Origin: Clostridia bacterium
GTDB taxonomy: Bacteria > Bacillota > Clostridia > Oscillospirales > QAKW01
Length of the DNA: 49,953 nt
Assembly (NCBI GenBank): GCA_017436525.1
Contig: JAFSCX010000026.1
Location: 1 to 49,953, forward strand
Direction of reading: 5' to 3'
The notes beneath the pieces are model-generated. The model searched no databases. It was not told the origin of the DNA and saw only the letters and a program-made list of their open reading frames with translations. Made by a program: the position numbers and the translations under genes. Position 1 is the stretch's first letter, and each line of letters opens with the position of its first letter. This document shows, piece by piece, positions 1-7,902 of this stretch.

Positions 1-21
1 ATAAAATTTTCTGCTTTCCGC

Positions 22-139
22 CGATCTGCTCTCTACCGTACCTATGTACGCCGACGAGAACAGATCGACGAAATCTGCACTCTTTTTTGAGAGTCTACCA
101 GCGTGTCAAAAACCTCCGCAGGAGTTTTTTGACACGCTG
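22..139. repeat. Cluster of inverted repeats in intergenic DNA
   Basis: Three stem-loops lie end to end. Arms at 22-33 and 56-67 (CGATCTG core, one mismatch) enclose a loop that itself holds a GTAC/GTAC pair. ACTCT at 79-83 pairs with AGAGT at 90-94. The long near-perfect arms at 99-117 and 121-139 start with CAGCGTGTCAAAAA and end with TTTTTTGACACGCTG. No open frame here has a ribosome-binding site. The stretch may be a repeated extragenic element or stacked terminators for a gene left of the window. Confidence 0.6.
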
Positions 140-178
140 AAGAAGGTTCGGCGAATGCCGAACCTTCTTTATTTTTTG
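140..178 (+). terminator. Hairpin terminator after ruvX, T-rich on the plus strand
   Basis: A perfect 13-bp stem (AAGAAGGTTCGGC at 140-152, partner at 157-169) with a GAAT loop is followed on the plus strand by TATTTTTTG. It reads best as a terminator for a plus-strand gene left of the window. It also abuts the ruvX stop codon on the minus strand, where there is no good U-tract. Confidence 0.6.
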
Positions 179-585
179 TTTCGCTCAATATAATCTCGCA
201 GAATGATTTGCGCGGATAAGGCATCGATGGATGCCTTTTTCTTTTTTCCTCTGGTGCCGGCCTCTTGCATAAAATAGGAGGCTGCTACCGTGGTCAGACG
301 CTCGTCATAAAAATCATAGAGCAATTCCGGCATCCTCTCTTCCAGCATTTTTTGGAATTTTCGCGTATACTCTGCGCGAAATCCCTCTGATCCGTCCATG
401 TTTTTGGGCAGCCCTAAGACAATCTTTTGAATGTTTCGCTCATTGCAGATGGATGTGATGGTGTCTGCAAGCTTTTCGTGATTACGTTCGTGGATAGTTT
501 GCAAAACAGTGGCAACAATCTCATCATCATCGCAGACTGCAAGGCCGGTGCGGGCTTCTCCATAGTCGATTCCTAATATTCGCAT
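169..585 (-). CDS. ruvX: Putative pre-16S rRNA nuclease / Holliday junction resolvase-like RuvX (YqgF)
   Basis: The 138-residue product has the RNase H-like fold signature of the YqgF/RuvX family: GIDYGEARTG at the N-terminus (first catalytic Asp), GLPKNMDGSEG near residue 59, DERLTT near 94 and DALSAQIIL near 120 with the last catalytic Asp. Length is normal for the family. Family members process the 5' end of 16S rRNA in the cytoplasm; an older proposal is Holliday junction resolution. The start ATG at 585 follows GAGGAA with a 7-nt gap. It is the last gene of the minus-strand run, only one base after the stop of the glycosyltransferase fusion, so the two are almost certainly co-transcribed. 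Confidence 0.93.
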   Translation of the reverse strand: MRILGIDYGEARTGLAVCDDDEIVATVLQTIHERNHEKLADTITSICNERNIQKIVLGLPKNMDGSEGFRAEYTRKFQKMLEERMPELLYDFYDERLTTVAASYFMQEAGTRGKKKKASIDALSAQIILRDYIERNKK

Positions 586-586
586 T

Positions 587-2770
587 TTAGTATTCCTCGA
601 TTAATTGAATTAGTTTTTCCTTATTAACGTTTACATTCATTTTAGCTTTTTCGCTATAATTGATTAGTTTTTGCTTTATAATGGCTTGATCTTCGATTAT
701 CTTCTCAAAATTAGCGATCAGCGATTCTTTGCATAGATTTTGATGCTCCAGCAAATAAGTCTCTATTCCAACTTGATGGGCAAAAGAACTGATCTTAAGG
801 TCATAGCTGATCGGTAAGAAGGGGATTCCCATAATGGTAGAGAGGATTTGACCATGCAATCGTTCAAATATCTGATAATCTGCTGCTGCAATATAGCGTA
901 TGATTTCTTTGGGCTTTTGCATTTCATTGATCAAATAGCTTGTGTTTGGCAGCATGGAGGATAGGCGGCTGAGGCTCTTAAAATCTTGCTCATAATGAAA
1001 GGGAATTAAATAGTAAAATAAGTTGTGTTTTTGCGCTAAATAAAAGAGGCCATCTGCCAGTGAGGAAATTTGAGCATCCGGTGTTTCGTGGGGAATTTTT
1101 AGATTTACTCCCACAATTTTCCGCTCTGCCATAGTGCAAGGTGATTGGGGATCGATATTCTCTTTGGAAATTGAAAATGAATCATCGGCGGTCAAATAGA
1201 TGTTATCATAAAACCCGATATGATTGAGAAATTTATAAGATTTTTCATCCCGCAAAGTTATGCAATCAATATGCTTCAATAGCTTTTTAAGGCGTAGCAG
1301 ATTGCTTTTTCTGATGATAGGGCCGATTCCGTTTGCAAAGAGCATGGTTTTGCACCGATTGTGAATGGCCATCCGCATGATTACGTAATAATAAAAGAAA
1401 GATCTAAAAGAGGTAGTGTCCTGCAAAATACTTCCGCTTCCCAAAAGCATTACTTTTGTTTGCTTCATTCTTTTATTGATTTCTCGCATGGAAAAGCGAT
1501 GGATCATTTCAACATCCTCGGGAAGAGGTGTTTGCTTTTTATTGCAGGTAAGGACCGCGCCCTTTTTTTCTTTCAAATGATCCATTAAGCATTCGAGTGT
1601 AAGATCATCGCCAAAATTCTCGCAGCCATAGTAGCCGCTTATTAAATAATCATAGGGGCGAAAATCATCGATAGCAGCTTGATATTGCTCCATGGCTGTC
1701 TCGGCCATTTTAGAGATCGAATAATGTTCCTCTACCAAATTTCTGCCATCTGAGATCTCCTTGCTGAGATCATTAGTCAAGCAGCGATCCACCAACTGAA
1801 TGATTTCTTGATCAGATGGGTAATCGCAGCGGCGGCAAGTGAGATTGGTTTTGATAGCGGAATCTTTAATGGCATCGGAATAAAGCCCTAAATAACCAAA
1901 TTGCCCCATCAAGATGGTGGGAGCACCGGAGGCCATGGCCTCTAATGCGGCGCGTGAAACGCCGATAAAGAGATCGGCAGCGGCAGTATATTGCTCGATA
2001 TTGGTGCGAGCACCTTCCATGCGAATAAAATCAATTCCGCATTGTTTGTTGATGATTGCGGCTTCATCGGAGATTTTTTCAAAATCTTCACCATTGCCGA
2101 CAATTAAAATCTTCGCTTCGGGGTGTTGCTTATGAATGATGGGCGCCAATTTTAAGAATTTGAAGATGTGCGCAGAGGTATCCCGATCTAATCGACTGAC
2201 AAAAAGGATGGTCTTTTCGTCTGCCTTAAGCCCCAAAGCTTTCTTGGCTTTAAGAGGGTCTACCCTTGAAAAGCGCTCGCTATCAATTCCGTTTACAGTG
2301 AGGATGACTCTTTGGGGATCGTAATTATAGTTTGTTACAAGATATTCTTTCAGATCTTCACTCACTGCTAAGGATCGGCAACCCCAATTTGCTACTAATC
2401 TGCTGAAAAAATCACTGTAAAAATGGCCATGCACGGTCGTAACCATGGGGATGGAAAGGCGCTTACATACTTGCCCCGCTACATAATTGGAGATGCGGGT
2501 ATGAGAATGGACAACCGAAGGACGATTTTTCTTGAAATCCTTCAAAATGATGCGGTAAGAGCGAATGAGATTTGATAGGGTATTGGCATGCAAAGGCGCT
2601 TTTACATGGCGAATTCCAAAGGATTCCAGCTGCTCTACATAGACACCGCCGTTGGAATATACTGTTATTTCATTGCCGCTTTTCTTTAATTGCTTTGCAA
2701 GCTCCAGAATATGTGTTTCGGCACCGCCGATATTCATAGACATGCAAAGAATAGCAATTTTTTTATGCAT
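587..2770 (-). CDS. Fused GT4 glycosyltransferase / CsaB-type polysaccharide pyruvyltransferase
   Basis: 727 residues, about twice the size of either parent family. Residues 1-370 form a GT-B glycosyltransferase of family 4: GGAETH at 15-20, HSH at 88-90, and an acceptor/donor-loop region around 272-283 (SRAALEAMASG). Residues 375-727 match the polysaccharide pyruvyltransferase family (CsaB): GYYGCENFGDD at 379-389, GSGSILQD at 444-451 and ERLHG at 636-640. CsaB adds pyruvyl ketals to secondary cell-wall polysaccharide, the ligand of S-layer-homology domains. The fusion suggests one polypeptide both transfers a sugar and pyruvylates the growing unit. The start follows AGGAGTG. It lies between the kinase-like gene and ruvX. 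The acceptor sugar cannot be told from sequence. Confidence 0.85.
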   Translation of the reverse strand: MHKKIAILCMSMNIGGAETHILELAKQLKKSGNEITVYSNGGVYVEQLESFGIRHVKAPLHANTLSNLIRSYRIILKDFKKNRPSVVHSHTRISNYVAGQVCKRLSIPMVTTVHGHFYSDFFSRLVANWGCRSLAVSEDLKEYLVTNYNYDPQRVILTVNGIDSERFSRVDPLKAKKALGLKADEKTILFVSRLDRDTSAHIFKFLKLAPIIHKQHPEAKILIVGNGEDFEKISDEAAIINKQCGIDFIRMEGARTNIEQYTAAADLFIGVSRAALEAMASGAPTILMGQFGYLGLYSDAIKDSAIKTNLTCRRCDYPSDQEIIQLVDRCLTNDLSKEISDGRNLVEEHYSISKMAETAMEQYQAAIDDFRPYDYLISGYYGCENFGDDLTLECLMDHLKEKKGAVLTCNKKQTPLPEDVEMIHRFSMREINKRMKQTKVMLLGSGSILQDTTSFRSFFYYYVIMRMAIHNRCKTMLFANGIGPIIRKSNLLRLKKLLKHIDCITLRDEKSYKFLNHIGFYDNIYLTADDSFSISKENIDPQSPCTMAERKIVGVNLKIPHETPDAQISSLADGLFYLAQKHNLFYYLIPFHYEQDFKSLSRLSSMLPNTSYLINEMQKPKEIIRYIAAADYQIFERLHGQILSTIMGIPFLPISYDLKISSFAHQVGIETYLLEHQNLCKESLIANFEKIIEDQAIIKQKLINYSEKAKMNVNVNKEKLIQLIEEY

Positions 2771-2779
2771 AAAGCACTC

Positions 2780-3721
2780 CTATTTATAAAATTCATTAAA
2801 AATGGAATCGGAAGGGATGGTAAGCGCGTTGCAATCGCAAAATTCTTTTAGCAAATGAAGCGGGAGGAAGTCTTTTAATTTTTTCAATTCCTCGGCGGTT
2901 AAGCTTTTTGCGGCTTCTTCTATACGTGTTTTTAATATGCAAATTTCATATTCAAAGGATGAATTGAAAAAGAAATCGGCATATTGCTTCATGGGCTTAA
3001 TATACTGCTCTTCGCCGCGTCTTACATCCGGCCACATATCAAGGGTCTTTGAAATGGGGGAGGCGCGGTGAACGGTATCTCGCAATGCTCTTCGCATCAA
3101 GCGAATTTCCTTTGAGCTGATTTCGCCTTTTCCTTCGATAATATAAGAGTCAAAGGGACAAATATATACCCCAATCGTTCTTGCAAATTGCAGGCCTTCG
3201 GTAAGCTTAGGATTCATGGCATGAATTCCCTCAATGATCAGCAAATCTTTATGGCTTGGCTGAAGGATTCTTCCGCTGTCTACCCGCTGACCAAGCTGAA
3301 AATCATAGCGGGGGAGATGAATGGCTTCGCCATTCAGAAAGCGGCGCATTTGTTCTTGGAAAAATGCAACGTCAAAGGCTTCTAACCGTTCATAATCGGG
3401 CTTCTTTGCAGCCGGTTGATGGCGGTGAATATTTTCTCTTGAATGGTAATAATCATCAATAGAGATCACGGTACATTGATACCCATCCTCTTCCATTAGT
3501 GCGCTTAAACGCTTTGAAAAGGTGGTTTTTCCCGATGAGGAAGGCCCTGTAACCAAAACGGCAGCAGTAAGATGGTTGCCAATGGTGCGCAGACAAGAGA
3601 AATTGATCAGTCGGCAAAGCTGTTCAAATTGCAGGGTGTGGCGGCTTTCTGCTACGTGGACCAATTCGTCTTGCCGATTTTCAAGAAAATATTTATTGAT
3701 TTCCTGGGCGTAATATTTCAT
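2780..3721 (-). CDS. Uridine kinase-like P-loop kinase (PRK/Udk family)
   Basis: 313 residues. Residues 50-290 have the phosphoribulokinase/uridine kinase fold, with Walker A GPSSSGKTT at 59-67, the DDYYHSRE substrate-site segment near 92-99, PDYERLEAFD near 108-117 and LLIIEGIHAMNP as Walker B near 160-171. Clostridial relatives are often longer, with an N-terminal TGS-like domain; here only about 50 residues precede the P-loop, including FLENRQDEL. The likely reaction is ATP-dependent phosphorylation of a nucleoside, but the true substrate is unknown. The start is preceded by GCGAGGA. Nine bases separate its stop from the next gene, so it is co-transcribed with the glycosyltransferase fusion. 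Confidence 0.8.
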   Translation of the reverse strand: MKYYAQEINKYFLENRQDELVHVAESRHTLQFEQLCRLINFSCLRTIGNHLTAAVLVTGPSSSGKTTFSKRLSALMEEDGYQCTVISIDDYYHSRENIHRHQPAAKKPDYERLEAFDVAFFQEQMRRFLNGEAIHLPRYDFQLGQRVDSGRILQPSHKDLLIIEGIHAMNPKLTEGLQFARTIGVYICPFDSYIIEGKGEISSKEIRLMRRALRDTVHRASPISKTLDMWPDVRRGEEQYIKPMKQYADFFFNSSFEYEICILKTRIEEAAKSLTAEELKKLKDFLPLHLLKEFCDCNALTIPSDSIFNEFYK

Positions 3722-3765
3722 GTTTATCCTCGCTTAATATAAGAGATTCCATCGGTATGATGAGA

Positions 3766-4602
3766 TTATGAAAGATTCAATTTGTTTTTAATAAAATAGA
3801 GATTTAAGCAATGGAACAAAACTGCCAATGCTGCAAAAAATATTGCCGAGAAAATAGTATGCCCCAAATTGATGGTGTTGGCTGTAATAAATGAATCAGC
3901 TTCGATCATGCTTTGCGTTAAGAGAAGGGAACGTACCAGACGGCTGATGAAATTGATGCCGAAATTCAGCCCATAAAAGACACCGATTGCCGCAAGGGCT
4001 TTGTGTTTTTTAGCAAGTGTTGCGCCTACGGTGATGCTCATATAGAGGGAATTAATGTTTGCAAAAAAATATGCAATGAGCATGATGCCATAGAGTATAA
4101 TTTGGGCTTTTGCATCTACTTGACCGTATTCACTGAAATAATAATTAAAATCTTGCAAATAATTTCCAAAGGACTCATTGAAGGATTCGGCCATATTTGT
4201 ATTGTGAAATCCAATATAAATTGCCAATGAGGCGGAAAATACCAACGCGATTAGCGACATTATTTGAAAAACAACATATACCAATAATTTTGAATTAAGG
4301 TGATGAGAGCGTTTTACAGGCAGCGTGAAAGTGAGATACCCTTGATCGCTGAAAAGATTTTGATAATAGCGAACGGCCGCTAAAATTATTACACCGATAG
4401 GAAGTAATGCGGCAGTGATGATTATAGCGAGGACAGTCAGCGTTGCCAAGACAACGTATACGGTGTTTTCCTCTAAGATTTGATTATCAAACCCGCGAAT
4501 CATAAATCCGCCGCCGACGGAAAGGATTGTGATGCTCAGCGCTGCAATCCACCAGATACGGAAAAAGAATTTGAAATCATATTTGAATACTTTACTGAAC
4601 AT
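3766..4602 (-). CDS. ABC-2-like transporter permease
   Basis: 278 residues with six hydrophobic segments (about 17-37, 50-80, 105-130, 165-190, 195-215 and 245-268) and no soluble domain, as expected for the membrane subunit of an ABC-2 exporter. The segment DQGYLTFTLPVKRSHHL near 86-102 is the cytosolic motif often seen in these permeases. The ATG at 4602 follows GGGAGGTG and overlaps the 3' end of the ABC ATPase by 11 bases, which suggests translational coupling into one complex. The exported substrate is unknown; related YtrBC-type pairs respond to cell-envelope stress. Confidence 0.8.
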   Translation of the reverse strand: MFSKVFKYDFKFFFRIWWIAALSITILSVGGGFMIRGFDNQILEENTVYVVLATLTVLAIIITAALLPIGVIILAAVRYYQNLFSDQGYLTFTLPVKRSHHLNSKLLVYVVFQIMSLIALVFSASLAIYIGFHNTNMAESFNESFGNYLQDFNYYFSEYGQVDAKAQIILYGIMLIAYFFANINSLYMSITVGATLAKKHKALAAIGVFYGLNFGINFISRLVRSLLLTQSMIEADSFITANTINLGHTIFSAIFFAALAVLFHCLNLYFIKNKLNLS

Positions 4603-5299
4603 AGCGGAACACCTCCCGAAACAATGTATCTAATGATTTTCCGTATTGCTTTCTTGTGTCATCAGCGTTACCGCTCATTACAATTTCTCCGCCAAAGCCA
4701 AGAAATACAAATTCATCTAAAATCTGCTCAATATCATGAATCAGATGGGTTGTAATAATAATAGTGGCGTTGGGATTATAGTTTTGAAGAATGGTTTTCA
4801 AAATATAATCGCGGCTGGCGGGATCTACTCCGGCAATCGGCTCATCTAAAAGATATAACCGCGCATTGCGGGACATGACCATAATCAACTGTACTTTCTC
4901 TTTTGTGCCTTTGGATAAGGTGCGCAGGGATGCATTGGGGTTGATGCGTAGATCTTGAAGCATACCAAAGGCGCGATTTCGATCAAAATCATTATAGAAA
5001 TCGCAGAAATACTCAATAAGATCGGTGATCTTCATATTGCCGGTGAAATAGGTGCGTTCGGGCAGATAGGAAACCAAGGCGTTGGTTTCGGCACCGACCT
5101 CTTTACCCTCTACCATAATCATGCCCGAATCGGGGACAAGCAGGCCGCAGATCATTTTAATCAGGGTGGATTTTCCGCAGCCATTTGGGCCGAGAAGCCC
5201 GATAATTCTGCCGGCAGGGACAGAAATATTCATGTTATTCAATACAGGCTTTCCGCCATTGTAGCTTTTGCATAATTGGCGACATTCTAAAATGTTCAA
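4592..5299 (-). CDS. ABC transporter ATP-binding protein, YtrB/CcmA type
   Basis: 235 residues from the chosen start. Walker A is GPNGCGKST at 37-45, the signature is the atypical LSKGTKEK seen in YtrB-like ATPases, and Walker B is LYLLDEPIAGVD. I chose a TTG start at 5299 because AAGGAGG lies 8 bases upstream. The longer frame begins 16 codons earlier inside the regulator gene and has no ribosome-binding site. It forms an exporter with the overlapping permease. YtrB-type operons are usually led by a GntR repressor; here the gene before it is AraC-type, which may instead serve the divergent sugar operon. Confidence 0.9.
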   Translation of the reverse strand: MNILECRQLCKSYNGGKPVLNNMNISVPAGRIIGLLGPNGCGKSTLIKMICGLLVPDSGMIMVEGKEVGAETNALVSYLPERTYFTGNMKITDLIEYFCDFYNDFDRNRAFGMLQDLRINPNASLRTLSKGTKEKVQLIMVMSRNARLYLLDEPIAGVDPASRDYILKTILQNYNPNATIIITTHLIHDIEQILDEFVFLGFGGEIVMSGNADDTRKQYGKSLDTLFREVFRYVQ

Positions 5300-5334
5300 A
5301 TGTGTTTCCTCCTTAGCATTTAATGTTGCAATCG

Positions 5335-6159
5335 TCAGGGTGTGCATTTATCGTCATTGGGGGATACGCCGAATTGGCTTTTATATGCGCGAAAGAAAGT
5401 GGAGTAATCATTATATCCGCATTGTTGAGCCGCTTGATGGATGGGGATTCCATCTTTGATTTTGGCTTGAGCGCTTAAGAGGCGTTTGATGCTGATATAA
5501 TGGGCGATTGTTGAGCCGGTTGCACGCTGAAAAATGCGATTTAATTGGGATTTACTCAAATAGAATTCTTTACTGATTTTCTCTAAAGTAAGCGGCTCAA
5601 ATAAGTGATCGTTGATGTGTGCAATCAGCTTTGTGGTAAGATCGGCCGGTTCTTTTGAATCGATGGGCGGATGATCCTGCATGGTGAGATTCAGTTCGCA
5701 AAGTATTGGCAGAAAACAACTTAAAAATTGGGTTTCATAAGGGAGATCATTGCTCTCAACCATCATTTTCTTAAGGCAATCATAGCAAAAGCTCTCGGAT
5801 TTTTTGTAAGTACGAAAAAGATTGTTGGTGCCTAATGGTCTATTATAAAACGGGCTGAGAAGAATGAGCTGCGGATCGACTTTTTCAATGAGTTCTTTTT
5901 TGAATTGGATCCAGATTCGCTCATATGGGACGTTGGGATCGACAGTCAGTTTATGGGTTTCCGCTTCTCGGGTTATGACAATATCATAAGGCTGAAGCGG
6001 CTGTTCACTGCCCTCAATGCCAAAACAGACATCTCCTTGGATGAGCATATATAGTTCCATACGATCATGCGCATGCATCCCGTAAACATGAGGATCGTTA
6101 CGGGTGGAAATACTATGGCAGATATGGAAGAGGGGGGTACTTTTATTAAATAAAACCAT
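5335..6159 (-). CDS. AraC family transcriptional regulator with cupin-like sensor
   Basis: 274 residues. The N-terminal half is a cupin-like ligand pocket (HAHDRMELYMLIQGD near residues 30-44, DIVITREAETH). The C-terminal 100 residues hold the paired AraC helix-turn-helix motifs (LTLEKISKEFYLSKSQLNRIF and IHQAAQQCGYNDYSTFFRAYK). The ATG at 6159 has AGGAGG 6 bases upstream; the ATG eight codons earlier has none. It is divergent from the isomerase/oxidoreductase operon at 6286-10251 and is separated from it by an inverted repeat, so activation of that operon by a sugar ligand is the natural inference. Confidence 0.9.
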   Translation of the reverse strand: MVLFNKSTPLFHICHSISTRNDPHVYGMHAHDRMELYMLIQGDVCFGIEGSEQPLQPYDIVITREAETHKLTVDPNVPYERIWIQFKKELIEKVDPQLILLSPFYNRPLGTNNLFRTYKKSESFCYDCLKKMMVESNDLPYETQFLSCFLPILCELNLTMQDHPPIDSKEPADLTTKLIAHINDHLFEPLTLEKISKEFYLSKSQLNRIFQRATGSTIAHYISIKRLLSAQAKIKDGIPIHQAAQQCGYNDYSTFFRAYKSQFGVSPNDDKCTP

Positions 6160-6178
6160 AGGCGCCTCCTTTGCTATT

Positions 6179-6253
6179 ATCATACCATGATGTGCTCAGA
6201 AATGCAATATGATATGGAATATATTGCAATAGATTTGCGAAAAAACTTATATT
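6179..6253. promoter_or_regulatory. Divergent promoters with an inverted-repeat operator
   Basis: TGCAATAT at 6203-6210 and ATATTGCA at 6221-6228 form a perfect 8-bp inverted repeat with a 10-bp spacer. Each half overlaps a candidate -35 box. Leftward, TTGCAT (6202-6207 on the complement) is 17 bp from TATGAT (6179-6184). Rightward, TTGCAA (6224-6229) is 18 bp from TATATT (6248-6253). A dimer bound here would cover both -35 boxes. Assignment to the adjacent AraC protein is inferred. Confidence 0.55.
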
Positions 6254-6285
6254 ATAATGGGACAAACGATATGGGAGGGATTAAT

Positions 6286-7119
6286 GTGAATATTAAAATG
6301 TCTGCCTTTGCAGATGAAGCTTCTCGGTCTATTGATGGCCAGATCGAGGCAATGAAGCGAAATGGTATTGAATTGCTTGAAATTCGCTTTGTCGGGGAAA
6401 AGAACATTAAGGATGTTACGAATAGTGAGGCGAAAGAGATTAAAAACCGCCTTGCTGATCATGGGATGAGAGTGTGGTCCATCGGTTCTCCTACCGGTAA
6501 AATTAAAATGGAGGATGATTTTGAGCCTCATTTAGATTCCTTCAAGCATCAGCTGGAGCTTGCTCAAATCATGGGGGCGGATCGCTATCGTTTGTTTAGT
6601 TTCTATAATACGGACAACTCCGAAGGATGCTTTCAAGCAGTTTGCGAACGGATGAATCGTATGGTAGAAGCGGCAAAGGGGAGTGGTATTCAATTATGCC
6701 ATGAAAACGAAAAAGGGATTTTTGGGGACATTGCAATTCGATGCAAGAAACTCTTAGATGCAATTCCCTCTCTGCGCGCAATCTTCGATCCCGCTAATTT
6801 CCTTCAATGCGGGCAGAATACTTTGGAAGCGTGGGAGATGCTGGCGCCTTATGTCGATTATCTTCACATCAAGGATTGCAATGCCGAAGGAAAGGTGGTT
6901 CCGCCCGGAATGGGCCTTGGTGAGCTTCCTGCCATTTTGAAGAAATTTTCTGATCAAGGAGGAGGTGTGGCTACGTTGGAGCCCCATCTTACCGATTTTA
7001 TAGGATTGGATCAGCTTGAGAATGGGGAGAAGACGAAATCTGCTTTCCATTATGCGACATCTGATGAGGCCTTTGATGCGGCTGCATCGGCGCTCAGAAA
7101 GATGATTACGGAGGGTTAA
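6286..7119 (+). CDS. Sugar phosphate isomerase/epimerase-like TIM-barrel protein
   Basis: 277 residues of the xylose-isomerase-like/AP-endonuclease-2 TIM-barrel family. Likely metal ligands are seen in strand-end motifs: LCHENEKG, AIFDPANF, LHIKDCN and TLEPHL. The start is GTG at 6286, six bases after GGGAGGG; the open frame extends further upstream but through the promoter. Members isomerise, epimerise or eliminate sugars and keto-sugars using a divalent metal. It leads a four-gene run with a second barrel enzyme one base later and two oxidoreductases. The substrate cannot be named. Confidence 0.85.
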   Translation: MNIKMSAFADEASRSIDGQIEAMKRNGIELLEIRFVGEKNIKDVTNSEAKEIKNRLADHGMRVWSIGSPTGKIKMEDDFEPHLDSFKHQLELAQIMGADRYRLFSFYNTDNSEGCFQAVCERMNRMVEAAKGSGIQLCHENEKGIFGDIAIRCKKLLDAIPSLRAIFDPANFLQCGQNTLEAWEMLAPYVDYLHIKDCNAEGKVVPPGMGLGELPAILKKFSDQGGGVATLEPHLTDFIGLDQLENGEKTKSAFHYATSDEAFDAAASALRKMITEG

Positions 7120-7120
7120 A

Positions 7121-7888
7121 ATGAAAATTGGTGCACAAATGTTTACGATCCGCGAATTCTGCAAAACTCCGGAAAGGATTATTGAATCTTTGGAAAAATT
7201 GGCGGAGATTGGCTATCGTTATATTCAGTTTTCCGGCTGTGGTCCCATTGATCCTCATCTTTTGAGAGATACATGCGATCGCCTCGGAATGGAGTTGATT
7301 TTGACTCACAGCAAGTATGAGAGAATTATTGATGATACAGATAATCTGATTAAGGAGCATGATATTTACGGCAGTGATTATATCGGCCTTGGCGCAATGC
7401 CTCAATATGCTCGTGTAGACCAAAATGGTCTGGATGCATTTATGAAGGTTCTTGAAGAGCCGATTCAAAAAATCAGGGCTGCAGGCAAGCGCTTTGGTTA
7501 TCATAATCATGCCTTTGAATTTCGCAAAATGAAGGATGACCTGATTTTCAACCATTTATTAAATCGTTTTTCAGCTGATGAACTTGGTGTTATTTTGGAT
7601 ACCTATTGGGTTCAGCAGGGCGGAGCGGATATTTATCAGTGGATTGATAAATTAAAAGGCCGTCTTTATTGCGTTCATTTGAAGGATCAGGGCGTGAAGG
7701 AGGATGGAAAATCTCCTATGATGATGCCGATTGGCGAAGGTAATCTGAATTTTCCCGCAATTATCAAAGCCTTTGAGGAAGCAGGCGCTGAATATGCTTT
7801 TGTTGAGCAGGATAAATGTAATGGGGAAGATCCCTTTGAATGTTTGCGCAGAAGCTTTGAATATTTGAAATCTTTAGGTTATTGCTAA
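7121..7888 (+). CDS. Sugar phosphate isomerase/epimerase-like TIM-barrel protein
   Basis: 255 residues, same superfamily as the preceding gene but clearly diverged from it. Metal-site motifs are GYHNHAFEF, ILDTYWVQQGG, CVHLKDQG and FVEQDK. The His/Glu pattern resembles inosose isomerase-like and 3-keto-sugar-acting members. The ATG at 7121 is one base after the upstream stop and uses the GGAGGG inside the upstream 3' end, so translation is coupled. Together with the two dehydrogenases it suggests an oxidise-then-isomerise or oxidise-then-eliminate route for a sugar or glycoside. Confidence 0.85.
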   Translation: MKIGAQMFTIREFCKTPERIIESLEKLAEIGYRYIQFSGCGPIDPHLLRDTCDRLGMELILTHSKYERIIDDTDNLIKEHDIYGSDYIGLGAMPQYARVDQNGLDAFMKVLEEPIQKIRAAGKRFGYHNHAFEFRKMKDDLIFNHLLNRFSADELGVILDTYWVQQGGADIYQWIDKLKGRLYCVHLKDQGVKEDGKSPMMMPIGEGNLNFPAIIKAFEEAGAEYAFVEQDKCNGEDPFECLRRSFEYLKSLGYC

Positions 7889-7902
7889 GGGAGGATCATA
7901 AA

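Noticed and set aside
42..224. 60-residue minus-strand frame at the left edge
   Set aside because: It runs through three hairpins and overlaps the ruvX 3' end, with no ribosome-binding site.
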